Source: Enoplolaimus lenunculus (lineage: Eukaryota; Nematoda; Enoplea; Enoplida; Thoracostomopsidae). From it: a stretch of 64,000 nt of DNA. The position numbers were made by a program, and so were the translations under genes. Shown in pieces: positions 46,901 through 58,010 of this stretch (its first letter is position 1; each line of letters starts with the position of its first letter). The notes under the pieces are model-generated. The model saw only the letters and a list, made by a program, of their open reading frames with translations. It did no database searches and had not been told where the DNA came from. The stretch lies in the NCBI GenBank assembly GCA_030248215.1, contig JASANG010000061.1, positions 1-64,000 on the forward strand, given 5' to 3'.

Positions 46901-49900
46901 AAATTCCGGTGAAAAAATACTGGATTTCTTACCGGAACCGGATAGTGAAAAATACCGGATTCCCTACCGGAACCGGAATTCCGGTTGCACCCTGCTGTGA
47001 AAGTATGGAACCCGAAGAACATGATTTTTCACAGAAAGGGTTAGCGACAAATAATCAATATTGCAAATGTACATAATTCATAAAATGCAGGAATAACTCA
47101 AATTAGCACCTTGTGCTGTTCATGAAATGTACATAGATTAGACAAGTGATCAAAACAAAGTGAAATATATTAGTTTAACAGTTTGACATGCGTATAAACG
47201 ATTTTGCAATTATTATTTTTCAAGTTATTGCATCATTTAGGATTACAGGTATGCTGAACACATATTTAGTTAGCTTTGTGTTCAGATTTGTGTAGTGGTG
47301 TATATGTCATTTTTTGCGTCAGATGCCAAGCTGAGCATGGAGTACGCGACAGTCGCATCAACAGCAATAACATTGAAGATATTGCGCGTCTTCACAACTA
47401 CAGCTTGTTTCTTGCTGAGCTGTATTCCCAATTGCACGTCAGTTTAGCATTTTGTTTGCGCTCTTGTGCTAGTTTTGATATAAAATCTATTATAACAATG
47501 CATACTATCGCAGTATATACATATATATGGGTAAAATACTATTCAGTGTTGGAAATAATTTCATGGTCACTTAAGTAGGCAAAAAACTGTTGTGTATAGG
47601 CGGAGCGTTGAAGAAGCAAGACTGTTTCAAATTTGAGATTAAGTAAATGAGTAACTTAAAGATTGTGGATAATGGTTAGTTTAGTTTTAAGTGCCTTTCA
47701 AAATTCAAATATTTTAAGTACAGTTTAGATTTATGGCTAGTTTAGTTTCAAGTGCTTTTCACAATTAAGATATTTTAGGTAACTTTTACTTATAATTTTA
47801 ACGCGCTAATGCAGGTTAACACCCCGGGATAATCGCACTCAAAAACCCTTCAGTGACCATAATAATTATTGAAATAATGTAAAAAGTCCTAATTGATGCT
47901 TAGCTTACTATTTATTTACCGGTTTTGGATTGGCACCCAAAAACTTTTCAGTACTATAATTCGATTGCTTGGAACCCTAACAATAGTGAAAAATGTAAAA
48001 AGTCTTAATAATATACGTATAACCAATTATGCAAATTAGCTTTTAGCTAATAAACGGCTTAAAATTTTAACGCCCTATTGCAGGTTAACACCCCGGGATA
48101 ATCGCACTCAAAAACCCTTCAGTGACCATAATAATTAGTGTAATAATGTAAAAAGTCCTAATTCATGCTTAGCTTACTATTTATTTACTGGTTTTGGATT
48201 GGCACCCGAAAACTTTTCAGTACTATAATTCGATTGCTTGAAACCCTAACAATAGTAAAAAATGTAAAAAGTCTTAATAATATAGGCATGACCAATTATG
48301 CAAATTAGCTTGTAGCTAATAAACGCTAAAATTAACGCCCAATGCAGTAACACCCGGAAAAATCCCCCCCAAAAACCCTCAGTGACCATAATAATTAGTG
48401 TAATAATGTAAAAATCCTAATCATCTAGCACTATATTTTTTATCCCCCAAAATAAATAAAATTATTTAAAACCCAACAAAAAAACAAACACACAAAATGT
48501 AAAAAGTCTTAATAATATAGGCATGACCAATTATGCAAATTAGCTTGTAGCTAATAAACGGCTTAAAATTTTAACGCCCTAATGCAGGTTAACACCCCGG
48601 GATAATTGACTTTCAAACAAAACTAACATTTCCGGCCGACAACCCTGATTGGAATTATGTATTGTGTTTTTCACGTTACCGGAATTTTAACCGGTTACTT
48701 AAAATGTATCGTTTTCTTGTTTTAAGGTCGGTGGTAAAAAGCTGATTCCGCTTGGAGACGCGCTCATGGATATTATAATAACGCTGTACTCTTCAACCAA
48801 CGACAGTAACCTTCGATGTGTTGCTTCAGTTTTAAAGGTTAGCTTCTTGATGTTGTTGTTAAATTTAGTGTAGCAAAGGATGTATTTAGTGTATGCTGTG
48901 GTTTCGGCCTACCACATCTTCAGGTGGGGACAAGTTAGCTTTATTAAATCGGGAACGCGTTTGGCTACTGCGAAAAGGGGAGTTCTTGTTTAGTAACATT
49001 TTACATTCGGTGGCACCTTAGTTGCATTGCGTTTACGAGCATCAGTTATTTACAAAAAATTTATTGAATCTGACATTTTAAAGTTTTACAAACACGCTGT
49101 CACTGCGTTTTGTGATACGATTTTCTGAGAGTACCGCTCTTTGTTGCGTCGCAACTATCTTATTTTCTCAATGTATATAGTGCTGTGGTGCGTCGCTCGA
49201 TTCTCCAGTTGAAGGCAACAAATCAAAAATGGACGAAATTTTTAAAAATCTAGCCGGAATTACGTCTATGGCCACATTGTCTCCGTAAGTTACTTTATCA
49301 TTCGTCATATTTGTAGTGTAAAAGTGCATTAAAATCGGTTCTTGTACACTTCACCAATATTTAACGTTAAGGATTAGATTGAGCAAATCCTTATGCTTAC
49401 GTAAGTCTTTTCTTAAGCCTAAGGTTATGCGTGTATGAGAGTACAAATGTACCCTTTTAAATCGTAATTATTTGTCGCTCCGTTACTTTATTTCTGTTAA
49501 TAATTTGCGAAGAAAAATATTTGTTATAGTTTTTTCAAACTTTTCACACTTCTATTGGTAACGATCTTTCAATTGTTGATTAACATGTTGTTAATTTTAG
49601 AGCAGTGAAAGATGCAATAAGCAGCGTTGTTCACTTGCGCTCAAATCATTGGGGCAAAGATGGTGGTAGCAATGGTAACAGTGTGAACAGCAGCTCTACG
49701 GCACCACACAATTCAAATTCGTTCTTACCTCCACCGCCGGACGATATTCAACGGGTAAGAAACATCATCGTATTCCGAACAGATGAACTGTGACTCTGAC
49801 TGATGTCCACAATTAGAGTCACAGTTGCTATTTTAAGCACTGCTGAAAGGTAATTGCATCATTATTAGTTCGGGCATAAATGCTGTGGCTTATCGTCACG

Positions 49901-50764
49901 AGTGCTGTCAAAATTTTTAACGGAAATATTGTAATGCGCTCAGTGAGATTGACGTGATAATATTAAAACCTTATTTAAAATTTGAACGATGACCAAATAA
50001 CCAGCAACATCGCAAATATTGGCGATGGTGTATCTAAACATTATTATTGTTGCATTGAGTAAATTTTAACTTTGGAGGTTTCAGGAAGAGTCCGTCCATT
50101 ACGGTCCAGACGGGATGCCTCTGACTATGGAAGAAGAAGAATTTTTTTATAAAAGCCTCGTTGGAAGTATTGTTGATGATAATAACGACCCAGGATCGTG
50201 AGTTGTCTGAATGCATAGTTATTCATTGAGCACAATATGTTCAGCAAGGAAATGGTTCTATAGTGTGATTAATCGTGCGTGAGATTACACTGACACTGCT
50301 TAGATATATAGGTACTGGAGTGGTAGTGAACTGCGAAGCTGATTTATTGAAGGGTTTGGGATTGTACTTCGGCAACCCGCGTGCAGACAATAACATTCAG
50401 CGGCTTCCGGCTGGCAGTCAACTAGTGGTTCTTAGTCATATTTTAATATTTGTTTTTGATCATATTATATTGAATGAGTAGAGAGATTGGTATAATGTTA
50501 ATGTTGCTTTATGACCATTTTAGTGTTTTACTAGTGTCGCATGATATGCGAGTTTTCGTGCGGTGGCAGACGACACCTCAAACCCATTTATAACGAAAAA
50601 TTTACATATTTGATCAGCAATTGTTTTGTTTCAGTGTGTTAAAGACATTATTTTACTGAATGTTGTGCATTTTCATGTCTTTTAGAATGAATGATGCTGA
50701 ATGTGAAGCTTACGAAGACTACTTGCGAATGCACCAACAGTCTCATAACGACGGACGGCCGTAA
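43977..50764 (+). CDS. PAIP1: poly(A)-binding-protein-interacting protein 1 (nine coding exons)
   Basis: Exons: 43977-44126, 44487-44771, 46160-46269, 47323-47437, 48727-48837, 49181-49284, 49601-49754, 50085-50197 and 50686-50764. All have GT-AG borders and join in frame to 1221 nt (406 aa). The start ATG is directly preceded by an in-frame TGA. Residues 33-45 (SKLSINAVEFVPG) are a textbook PAM2 motif, which binds the MLLE domain of poly(A)-binding protein. From about residue 91 an MIF4G fold follows, matching PAIP1 segments (YICAKLCCYL, LFLAELYSQL, VHLRSNHWGK), then a Ser/Asn/Pro linker (about 311-343) and an acidic C-terminus (EESVHYGPDGMPLT..., MNDAECEAYEDYLRM) like the second PABP-binding region. 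Known role: bridges PABP and eIF4A/eIF3 to promote translation. Exon 6 uses the acceptor at TATATAG before 49181; a later AG would break the frame. Introns carry a SINE, two hAT-type MITEs, a GATTCC element and a satellite block. Confidence 0.95.
44272..44390 (-). mobile_element. tRNA-derived SINE, inverted copy in PAIP1 intron 1
   Basis: Read on the minus strand: GCGGGAGAGGCGTGCTGCGG, a tRNA-like A box (GGCGCAGCGGTTGG), then the tail TGCCTACCTAGACTGACAG shared with the SINE at 43531 and the LINE. The B box is decayed. Confidence 0.7.
44965..45366. mobile_element. CCGGAA-type hAT MITE in PAIP1 intron 2
   Basis: 402 bp; the ends are identical to those at 33176-33567 and the interior nearly so. 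The flanks ACTCCCAT and ATTTCCAT match at 6 of 8 positions. The CCGGAA runs are longer than in the 33-kb copy, so these words expand or shrink between copies. Confidence 0.88.
45425..45765. mobile_element. GATTCC-type MITE, decayed, in PAIP1 intron 2
   Basis: Shares its interior (TTATCAATAATTGATTG, TTGTTGCCAGCCAACAGAC) with 38032-38425. The terminal GATTCC words are partly lost. It is followed near 46060 by a GAATCC-type right end (TTTTGTTGCCACCATG). Confidence 0.65.
46567..46994. mobile_element. CCGGAA-type hAT MITE with perfect target duplication, PAIP1 intron 3
   Basis: 428 bp between perfect 8-bp duplications CTGTGAAA (46559-46566 and 46995-47002). Same termini as the 33-kb and 45-kb copies, but the interior is different, so unrelated cores are carried by the same ends. 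Confidence 0.92.
47800..48610. repeat. ~268-bp tandem repeat in PAIP1 intron 4
   Basis: GCAGGTTAACACCCCGGG recurs at 47811, 48080, about 48344 (degraded) and 48584. Units 1 and 2 are nearly identical. Unit 3 (about 48325-48495) is unlike its neighbours: bases are lost mainly within short runs and G/T are depleted. Dispersed monomers lie at 22.3, 37.6-38.0 and 38.4-38.6 kb. Confidence 0.88.
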
Positions 50765-53396
50765 CGATATTGAAAAAGGGCAAAAAACAACTACAACTGA
50801 TAACCTACGGGCAGATATTTAATTCCAAAAATCTTTCAAATCTAGGCTGAGGCTCGTATATTCAAAACGTGTGAACATCATTCGGTTAACAAACTGAAAT
50901 GTTTACTATTAACCAATCTCTAAACTCAAAGCATGCTACAAATTCACTCTGGAATTTGTCTGTAGTTGTGTTCAGGAGAATGTGCCAGAGTTATCGTGAA
51001 TTTAGCACTAATCGGTGGCTAACATATGTACACTATTTGAAACTACGAGCGACGCACGGAATTTACCTGTTAGTACAACTGCAGAATTGTTTGATGCGCA
51101 GCGTATTGTGTTCTGTTTCGGGAAGGAGAGTTATAAATGCTGTCGTTTGACACGATGTCATTTATATACGCGCACTTACAGAGATATAAATTTTATCTTA
51201 GTACCCGGCAACGCTCTGTGCTCTATGACTGATCAAGCTGAGGCTAGACCCTGGCAATTTTGCTTCTAAATTTCGCTTGTTCTTCATAAGGATATTTAGG
51301 TTTTGATTGAGCGTGATTAATCCGAACGCATTGCATACTCTTGGAATCTGTATGAAAGAATGTCAATATTACGCTTAGATAAACTTGTAATGGTACGTTA
51401 GGCCTTTACTGGTCTGAGTTTTTGTTCAGTGGTTTAGAAGGACACATGTCGCAGTCATATCGCGCTTATCGTTATCATTGGTGGATCCAAATATTGAAAA
51501 AATTGCCAGTGTGATACCATACGTACATAATTGTAGTGCTAATTCTTAACCCAAATTTCTGACTTTGATGTGGGGACCCGTTTGGATCTGCCAGCGACCG
51601 TTATTAATTCAGACTGGTTGCTTCCTTTGATGATTGTGGCCTATATGAACAGGGATATTGACCGGTCTCATTTGTCAATTAGTTTATGTATCTTTGCATG
51701 GCGCCAGATTGCAAATCCAGCAGTCAGTATAAGTACTAGCGAGTTTTAGCGAACGTAATAATTACGCAATCAATTTTAAAGTAAAACCTAATCAGGTTTA
51801 ATTTTAGTAGTTCTAAAATTTAAAATTTGTTGTTTTGGCTACATATTGACACAAAATTTCGTTTAGTTCTGGCACTATGCATGCATGTATTGCTCAGTTG
51901 ATCTCAGTGTCGCTAATTATTAGATGCATCTGAAGGTTACACCTCGGCTGCATTTCTCTCCACAGTTTCAAGGGCCCATTAATAATAACAAGGGTCTGTA
52001 AATCCGTTTAATTTGCTATATAAGTTTGCTAATGAATTGAAATTTTGACTAAAGAGATATAATTCTATACACATATGACTAAAGAGATATAATTCTATAC
52101 ACATATGTTGGTCCAATACTGAAAACATACATGTTATTTGAGTTGAGCAGTTGAGAAAGCTAAAAACTGCCTGTTGTTAATGGTTGTAAAAAACCAATTT
52201 GTGCATTTAATATATGCGGCTTTTCTGCTAAGTAATAATCCGAGATTGGAACACTTAATTTTGTATCGCTAAAAGCTAAACGGATGCTTCGAAATAAAAT
52301 TCTATTTAGAATTTTATCAAATATTACCTAGTTTAGCAATTTGGCTGCATGTTAAATATATATTCTTTGAAATTATATAAGGGATTTGCGGTTCTTAACT
52401 TTGCCCGAACTTGTTTGATACATGGTTATTAGGAGTATTAAAAGCATAGTTATACATACATAATGTATATATAGGTGGTGAAAATTGTTTATGAATGGTT
52501 AAACTTGAACTTCCCTGAAAATAGACAGTTTTGTATGTTGAAATACATGCTCGACAAGCGGATATTAACGGAACTTAAACTTGTATGCATAATATATAAA
52601 ATTGTACGTTTTCACACCTGTCAGAGATCTGTGAAAATCTACGAATGCATTAGCAAAAGGCTATTTTTAATATTGGTGCCTATATTGAGATAATTCTAAA
52701 ATTGTTTTTGTCTTTTGTTATTTATAACTGTAGGTTGTTTATATGTTTCATTTTACCAGTTTTTTGGTACCATCATTACGGCAACAGGACTTTGGTGCAC
52801 GCATTTTCACTCCTCAGAGCACAGTTCATTTTTCACCTTTGACATTATTGGTTGATTTTTCCCGGACCCGAAATGTTTCGTTTCACTTGTTCTTGCGGTA
52901 TTACGTCCCTTGATTGTTGGATAATTAGCGTTGAGATTCAATTATTATGCCCAAATGTATGGATTCATTTATTGATGTAACAGTCTCTGTTCATGTGTAA
53001 ATATTATTTAATTTATAAGTTATGTAGTTGTTTACGCATATATATTGATTTCCAATCGGTCGATTTTCAGTTCAATAAATTACGTTTGCAATTTTTGTTG
53101 ACATTTTAAAACTTTCTGTAGTTAAAGGTAGCGCCATTAGCAAAACACTAAACTTTAAGCTTACCTGGCTGCTGTATATTCGCGTTTGCCTAGCTACTAT
53201 TAAAAATTAATTTATATGCCGGACTTAAAGAACAAAGAAACTTAGTGTGCAACTTGTTATTAATTATTGGCCATTTTGTTTTGACAAGAGCATTAATTAT
53301 TGTGTAAAATACCTGCTTTACAATCGGTTTAAATATACAGTAAAAATGACATCTGTACGCTGAATTATTATTCTGACATTCTACTCCTTTAAAAAC
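50765..53396. other. 3' flank of PAIP1, no gene recognised
   Basis: AATAAA occurs at 52293-52298 and 53074-53079; either could end a long 3' UTR, or a nearer non-canonical signal may be used. The short frames here show no protein features. Confidence 0.4.
52046..52105. repeat. perfect 30-bp tandem duplication
   Basis: The unit beginning TGACTAAAGAGATATAATTC is repeated head to tail at 52046-52075 and 52076-52105 without differences. Confidence 0.95.
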
Positions 53397-53399
53397 AGT

Positions 53400-53475
53400 T
53401 GCAGCAAGAGTGGATGATGCATACTTCAACCAGAGTATGCAACTGGGAACATTCTGTGTAGAAAGAATATTTACA
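53400..53475. repeat. single arm of the 58.9-kb fold-back element
   Basis: CAAGAGTGGATGATGC ... GCAACTGGGAACATTCTGTG matches the arm of the element at 58877-59212. Confidence 0.65.
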
Positions 53476-53511
53476 AGTTGATTTTAAAACTAACGCTATA
53501 ATACAGTTTAG

Positions 53512-53915
53512 ACTGTGAGTATACGCGACTTGTGTATGTGCAGAGTGTGTAATGTTAAGACATATACATACTCGTGCTCATATACCACCAGAGAAAAGTA
53601 GGATATCGGCCGCGTGGTGTAATGGATAGCGCGCTTGACTCGCGAGCGAGAGGTCCGAGGTTCGATTCCCGGCGTGACCATATCTTTCGGAAAATTAAGA
53701 GGAAAACCACGTATTTCTGACATGGAGGTCCCACCGAGACGGGCGCTGTAAATTACAGGCTCATGGATTCGGAGAAGTTTGGATTCGCGGTCCGGGGCGA
53801 CCACCTCAAGAAGGGGGAATGTGAGTATACGCGGCTTGTGTATGTGCAGATCGGCCGCGTGGTGTAATGGGTAGCGCGCTTGACTGGCGAGCGAGAGGTC
53901 AGAGACTGTGCAGTT
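53512..53915 (+). mobile_element. tRNA-like SINE with partial tandem copy
   Basis: The tRNA-like heads GGCCGCGTGGTGTAATGG at about 53608 and 53851 each follow a copy of GAGTATACGCG(A/G)CTTGTGTATG (about 53517 and 53823). The first head has A- and B-box-like words and an acceptor stem pairing at 6 of 7 positions, but its T-arm pairs poorly, so a functional tRNA is unlikely. The second copy stops soon after the anticodon region. Confidence 0.65.
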
Positions 53916-54001
53916 CTGACATAGACAACTAGAAGGCCAGTGTAACTTTTATGGACGTCCCTTATTAACCCGGGTAGCAAGACAACAGTGGAATAGGTAT
54001 G

Positions 54002-54380
54002 TTCGGGCAAATGGGAACACCGGACAGCTGCAATTTTTGCTTTGAAAACAGGACAATGGGACAGGCGTGTTTCGGGCAAATGGGAAAACGGGACAGCTGT
54101 ATATTTTCGCTGGGAAAACGGGATAATAAAGCAGGCCTGCTTCGTGCAAATGGGAAAACGGGACAGCTGCAATTTTTTCGCTTGGAAAACGGAACAGGCC
54201 TGTTTTGGGCAAATGGAAAAACGGGACAGGTTTGTTTCGGGCAAATGGGAAAACGGAAAAGCTGCAAATTTTGGCGGGGAAAATGGAACAGGCCTGATGG
54301 GACAACGGAACAGGTTTGTTTCGGGCAAATCGGAAAACGGGACAGCTGCAAATTTTCGGTGGAAAAACAGGACAATGGGA
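54002..54380. repeat. minisatellite, TTCGGGCAAATGGGAAAACG units
   Basis: About seven units of variable length (roughly 22-70 bp), each with TTTCGGGCAAATGGGAAAAC, most also with GGGACAGCTGCAAATTTTCG and GGAACAGGCCTG. Several frames stay open on both strands because of the periodic composition; this is not taken as coding. Confidence 0.85.
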
Positions 54381-54809
54381 TCAGAAATCAAATTCTATTC
54401 AGATTGTACAAAATTTAGTCATTCAAAATTTCATGATACTACGTACTTATAATTCAGATAGGCTGCAGGCCGAGGTGTAAAGTAAAAGGGATGGTAAAAA
54501 TGACAACTGATATAGTGATCAAAATAAAAAACCGATGTTGAGGTATAAAAGTTTCAAAGATGTTTTATTTGTCTGCCAACACAATTGAGGCATGCAAATA
54601 CTTATTCATCAGGCTTTCTAAAATTTTAAAACAGAAATTGCGGATGCGCCGAAATTTTTAAGATTTTTGAAAACCCGGAAGATACCTAAAACTCGAGTGG
54701 CATTCCTTAACTAATACTTCCGAGCAATGGACGCGATTAAAAGCCAACATTTTGAAAAGAAATAGGAAATTTCATGCTCATGCGAATGATGTAAACATTT
54801 GTCTGCATA

Positions 54810-55265
54810 CTGCAGGGACCCGAATAAAACGGGGGACATATTTGTTTTGTCTCTCCAGAAGGTACCCCCTCCGTGTTATTCGGTCACGGACTGTTATTTT
54901 TTTGCACCCGCCATCCACCGCCATTCGTTACTGATATATATTTCCGCCATTGCAACTAGCCGTTGACTTGACTTAAACGTTTTTGTCTTTGTATCAAAAG
55001 TTTGAGCGATAATGCAAGGTTATTCTTAGGAATGTACTTTCAAAACTTAAGTATGCTTTAACGTTTCTAACTTAAGTAACTTTATTTTGTCCTGGAGTCA
55101 TTTATGCGCTACAATAGGGATAATTAATACTTACAGATTCTAGTTAGTTATAGGGCTTAGGGACACTGTCCGCTTACGGACTCTTATTACGAATACGAAT
55201 TCCTATTGATTGAGACTCAAAATGGGGACCCCTTTTATTACGTCCTATCATTCGGGTCACTACAG
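54810..55265. mobile_element. 456-bp TA-flanked MITE, mariner-like ends
   Basis: The left end CTGCAGGGACCCGAATAA and the right end TTCGGGTCACTACAG are inverted copies; TA lies directly outside both (54808-54809 and 55266-55267). Interior words (GGACTGTTATTT, ATGTACTTTCAAAACTTAAG, TCCTGGAGTCATTTATGCGC) match the group at 19984-22190 in the opposite orientation. No transposase. Confidence 0.8.
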
Positions 55266-55485
55266 TACACAAGATTTGGAGCTTGAATCACTCCATAACA
55301 CTTTGTCTAGACTACTTTTTGATGCAGAGTTTAATCGGCTCGAGTCTAACCGTAATAAATCAGAGTAGTGCGTGACCTTTTTGTCCTGCGAGCCGATGAA
55401 ACAGACCATTGAGTTGATATTGTTATAAGATTTAGTGTTTTTGAACCTTAATTCGTACTCTAGGAGTTTTGTTCTATAAAAATTC

Positions 55486-55658
55486 GGCCAATGTTACTTT
55501 AAGGGGCGTAACAGTACATTAACCGTATTCCTAAGCCTAAGCGTTGCAAAAATGTGCTCCTAAGCCTAAGCCTAAGCAAAAAAACGTAATCTAGAATCTA
55601 AACCTACTCTTTTATGGATCAACCAGAAACCTGGACGCCCCTTAAAGTAAAATGGGCC
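55486..55658. mobile_element. 173-bp MITE, GGCC(A/C)AT ends and TTAGGC-like core, perfect target duplication
   Basis: The left end GGCCAATGTTACTTTAAGG and the inverse of the right end (GGCCCATTTTACTTTAAGG) match over more than 20 bp. Flanked by the perfect 8-bp duplication AAAAATTC (55478-55485 and 55659-55666). The core reads CCTAAGCCTAAGC..., i.e. TTAGGC-like runs on the other strand. Confidence 0.9.
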
Positions 55659-55666
55659 AAAAATTC

Positions 55667-56929
55667 GAAGGGAAGTTTGTTGAGTTCCAACATGAAACAG
55701 AGTCTAAAAAACCCTTTTAAAATGTCAAACGGGATTGACACCTTAAACTCCCCATGGTTATGCTCATGGCTTGGGCTGTTGTATATACACTAGTGTTGCG
55801 CAATTACTCTTTTTCTACTGGTCGGCCGGCCGGCGGTCAACGAACAAATTTTAACAATTATCAAGCAGTTTTATAATGGTATATCGTTACGTTTCCTGAA
55901 GCTATACCAAACATTTTAGGCTCAGCAATTCAACAAGAAACGACCTCGTTCTGAAATATATAGGCTTTAATGGAATACACTTTAGCACATCGTTTCTAAA
56001 TTATTTTAATATTTTTTATATATCTTTACTAACACATCTATACAGAATATAGCCGATCACTCTCCCTTCATGCAATTAATACGACGAAACGTTAATGATT
56101 AAAATATTTGGCCATGGGCCCATGCTACGCTAAGGGCCGTCCAGCTGTCTCGGGACAACAAGAAGTATGAGTGCAGCGTTGGCAAACCAGCGATCAAACC
56201 ACGCCTGTTTACGTATAAGTTTATTTATACACAATAAACAGGGGCGTGGCCAGGGGGTTTCAGGTGTCAAAATATGTAACTGCCCCCTGTTTGAGATTTT
56301 AATTCTTTTACTGGAACAGCTAAAATTTCTAATAAAGTATATAATGTGTTCTTGGCACTTTAATAGTGCACAAAAATTAAATCTAAACTAACTTCATTTA
56401 CGTGAACCTAGGTATAAAAATTTTTACTTTCTAAAATCGTGAGAGAATCTGAGATGATATCCGATTACGATTTTGCTATATTTTTGTAAACGGCAATGGA
56501 AGCAAGATCATCTGAAGTGCTTTATCTCACCACACGAGCTGTCTAGAATACAACTACAACCAAAGCAATTTCAACTAGGGATTCAATCTGAACACTGATC
56601 ATGATGATAACAGTAGACAACATTTCAGATTTCAGGACTCGCAGCCTTTTGCATCCATCTGTCGTTGGTGTCTTTGTGGTTCTGAAGGAAGCTGCACTGA
56701 ACAAAATTTGGTGAAATATAAAAATAATGTTTACGTTTATGTCGTTTGTTTATGTTTTGTTTTCCGTTCCAAACGTATGTAAAATTCGCTGGAGGTGGGT
56801 GGTCCGTGGATAACAAGTCCAGGTCGAGCTCGAGCTCTGAAACACCGGGCCGGTTCCAGCCCTGTTTGGAGGTTCCATCAAATATTTTATAGTTTATTTT
56901 AGCCCATGTATAGAACATGAGCTTCCAGT
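55667..56929. other. intergenic, mostly unassigned
   Basis: A GGGGCGTGGCCAGGGGG word near 56243 resembles the end of the element at 31132. No gene supported; a minus-strand frame at 56625-57101 runs into the pyrimidine-rich array and has no recognisable domain. Confidence 0.4.
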
Positions 56930-58010
56930 TTTCCAGGATGGAAATTTTTAACCAGGAGCCCAGCCCAGCCACTACTGTGCGACGGGTAGGATATACACTG
57001 TTTGGTAGGAAAAATCGCAAGCATAACTTTGGTTGGGAAAACTGGAAAAGTGGAAAATTTATATATAAGCCTGGAGCCCACCCACATTTCCGTAGAGGCA
57101 ACGAAGAACTAAAAGTTGCCGGAATTCAAACGCTTAGATGTTCCCAGGTCTCGTAGGAAAAATTTGAAGCGTAAAATTTGTTTGGAAACCGGAAAACTTG
57201 AACATTAAAACGCATAAATTTTCATGGTTTGGAACGAAAAATCTGAAGCGTAACCACACCTGTACGACGGCTAGTAATTCCGCTGGTTTCGCAGGAATAA
57301 TCACAAGCATAATTTTGGCTGGGAAAACGTAGGCATTTACATTTTCTACTTTTTCCGTTTTCTAAACAAAACCTAATCTTCAGAAGTTTTCCGCCTAACC
57401 AAGGAAAACCTATACGTTTTGACTGTTCCACTTTTCTCGTTTTCCAAACAAAACCTACGCTTCATACTTTCCCATCAATCCACGTGAAAACAAACGTTCA
57501 CATTTTTCACTTTTCCGGTTTTCAAACCTGGTCTACACGACTAACTTTCCCTTCCAACCGAAAGGAACCATATATCTAGGCTTGAATATTCTACTTTGCC
57601 CGTTTTTCATATTGAGCCACAAATCCCATTTTCCAGCCAGGCCAACCAAACTGTTCCTTCCCTACAAGACCTAGAGAAAACCTATACGTTTAAGTTTTCC
57701 ATTTTTCCCATTTTCCGAACTTCGTCTACACCTCCAACTTTCCCTACAAAGCCAAAGAAATCAAATACCTGCGCTTAAATTTTTCCACCTTTCCCGTTTT
57801 CATATAGCCGAACCACACATCCCAATTTTTCAGACAAAGCAACCAAACGATTCATACCCTACCAGACCTAGAGAAAACTATATACGTTAAACTTTTCATC
57901 TTTTCCTGGTTTCCGAACCTTGCCTACACTTCTAAAGTTCCATACCGAACTAGGGAATATTCAGGCGTCTGAATTTTCCACTTTTCCCTACAATTATGCT
58001 TGTGATTTTT
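56930..58010. repeat. degenerate array of TTTTCCACTTTTCCCGTTTTC-like words
   Basis: Words of the form CACTTTTCC(C/G)GTTTTC recur about every 60-120 bp on the plus strand from about 57330 to 57990, with shared linkers (GAAAACCTATACG, CTACACnnCnAACTTTCCC). Before 57310 the inverse words (GGGAAAACTGGAAAAGTGG) occur. The flanks CGGCTAGTAATTCC (near 57270) and CTAGCCGTCATG (near 58031) face each other, hinting at an inverted-repeat element of about 0.8 kb. Confidence 0.65.

Noticed and set aside
53608-53681. functional tRNA gene
   Set aside because: The acceptor stem mostly pairs but the T-arm has mismatches and the head is partly duplicated in a repeat, so a SINE is more likely.
53949-54452. overlapping frames of more than 100 codons on both strands
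   Set aside because: They follow the minisatellite period and occur in several frames at once.
56625-57101. 158-codon minus-strand frame
   Set aside because: Part of it lies in the repeat array and no domain is recognisable.
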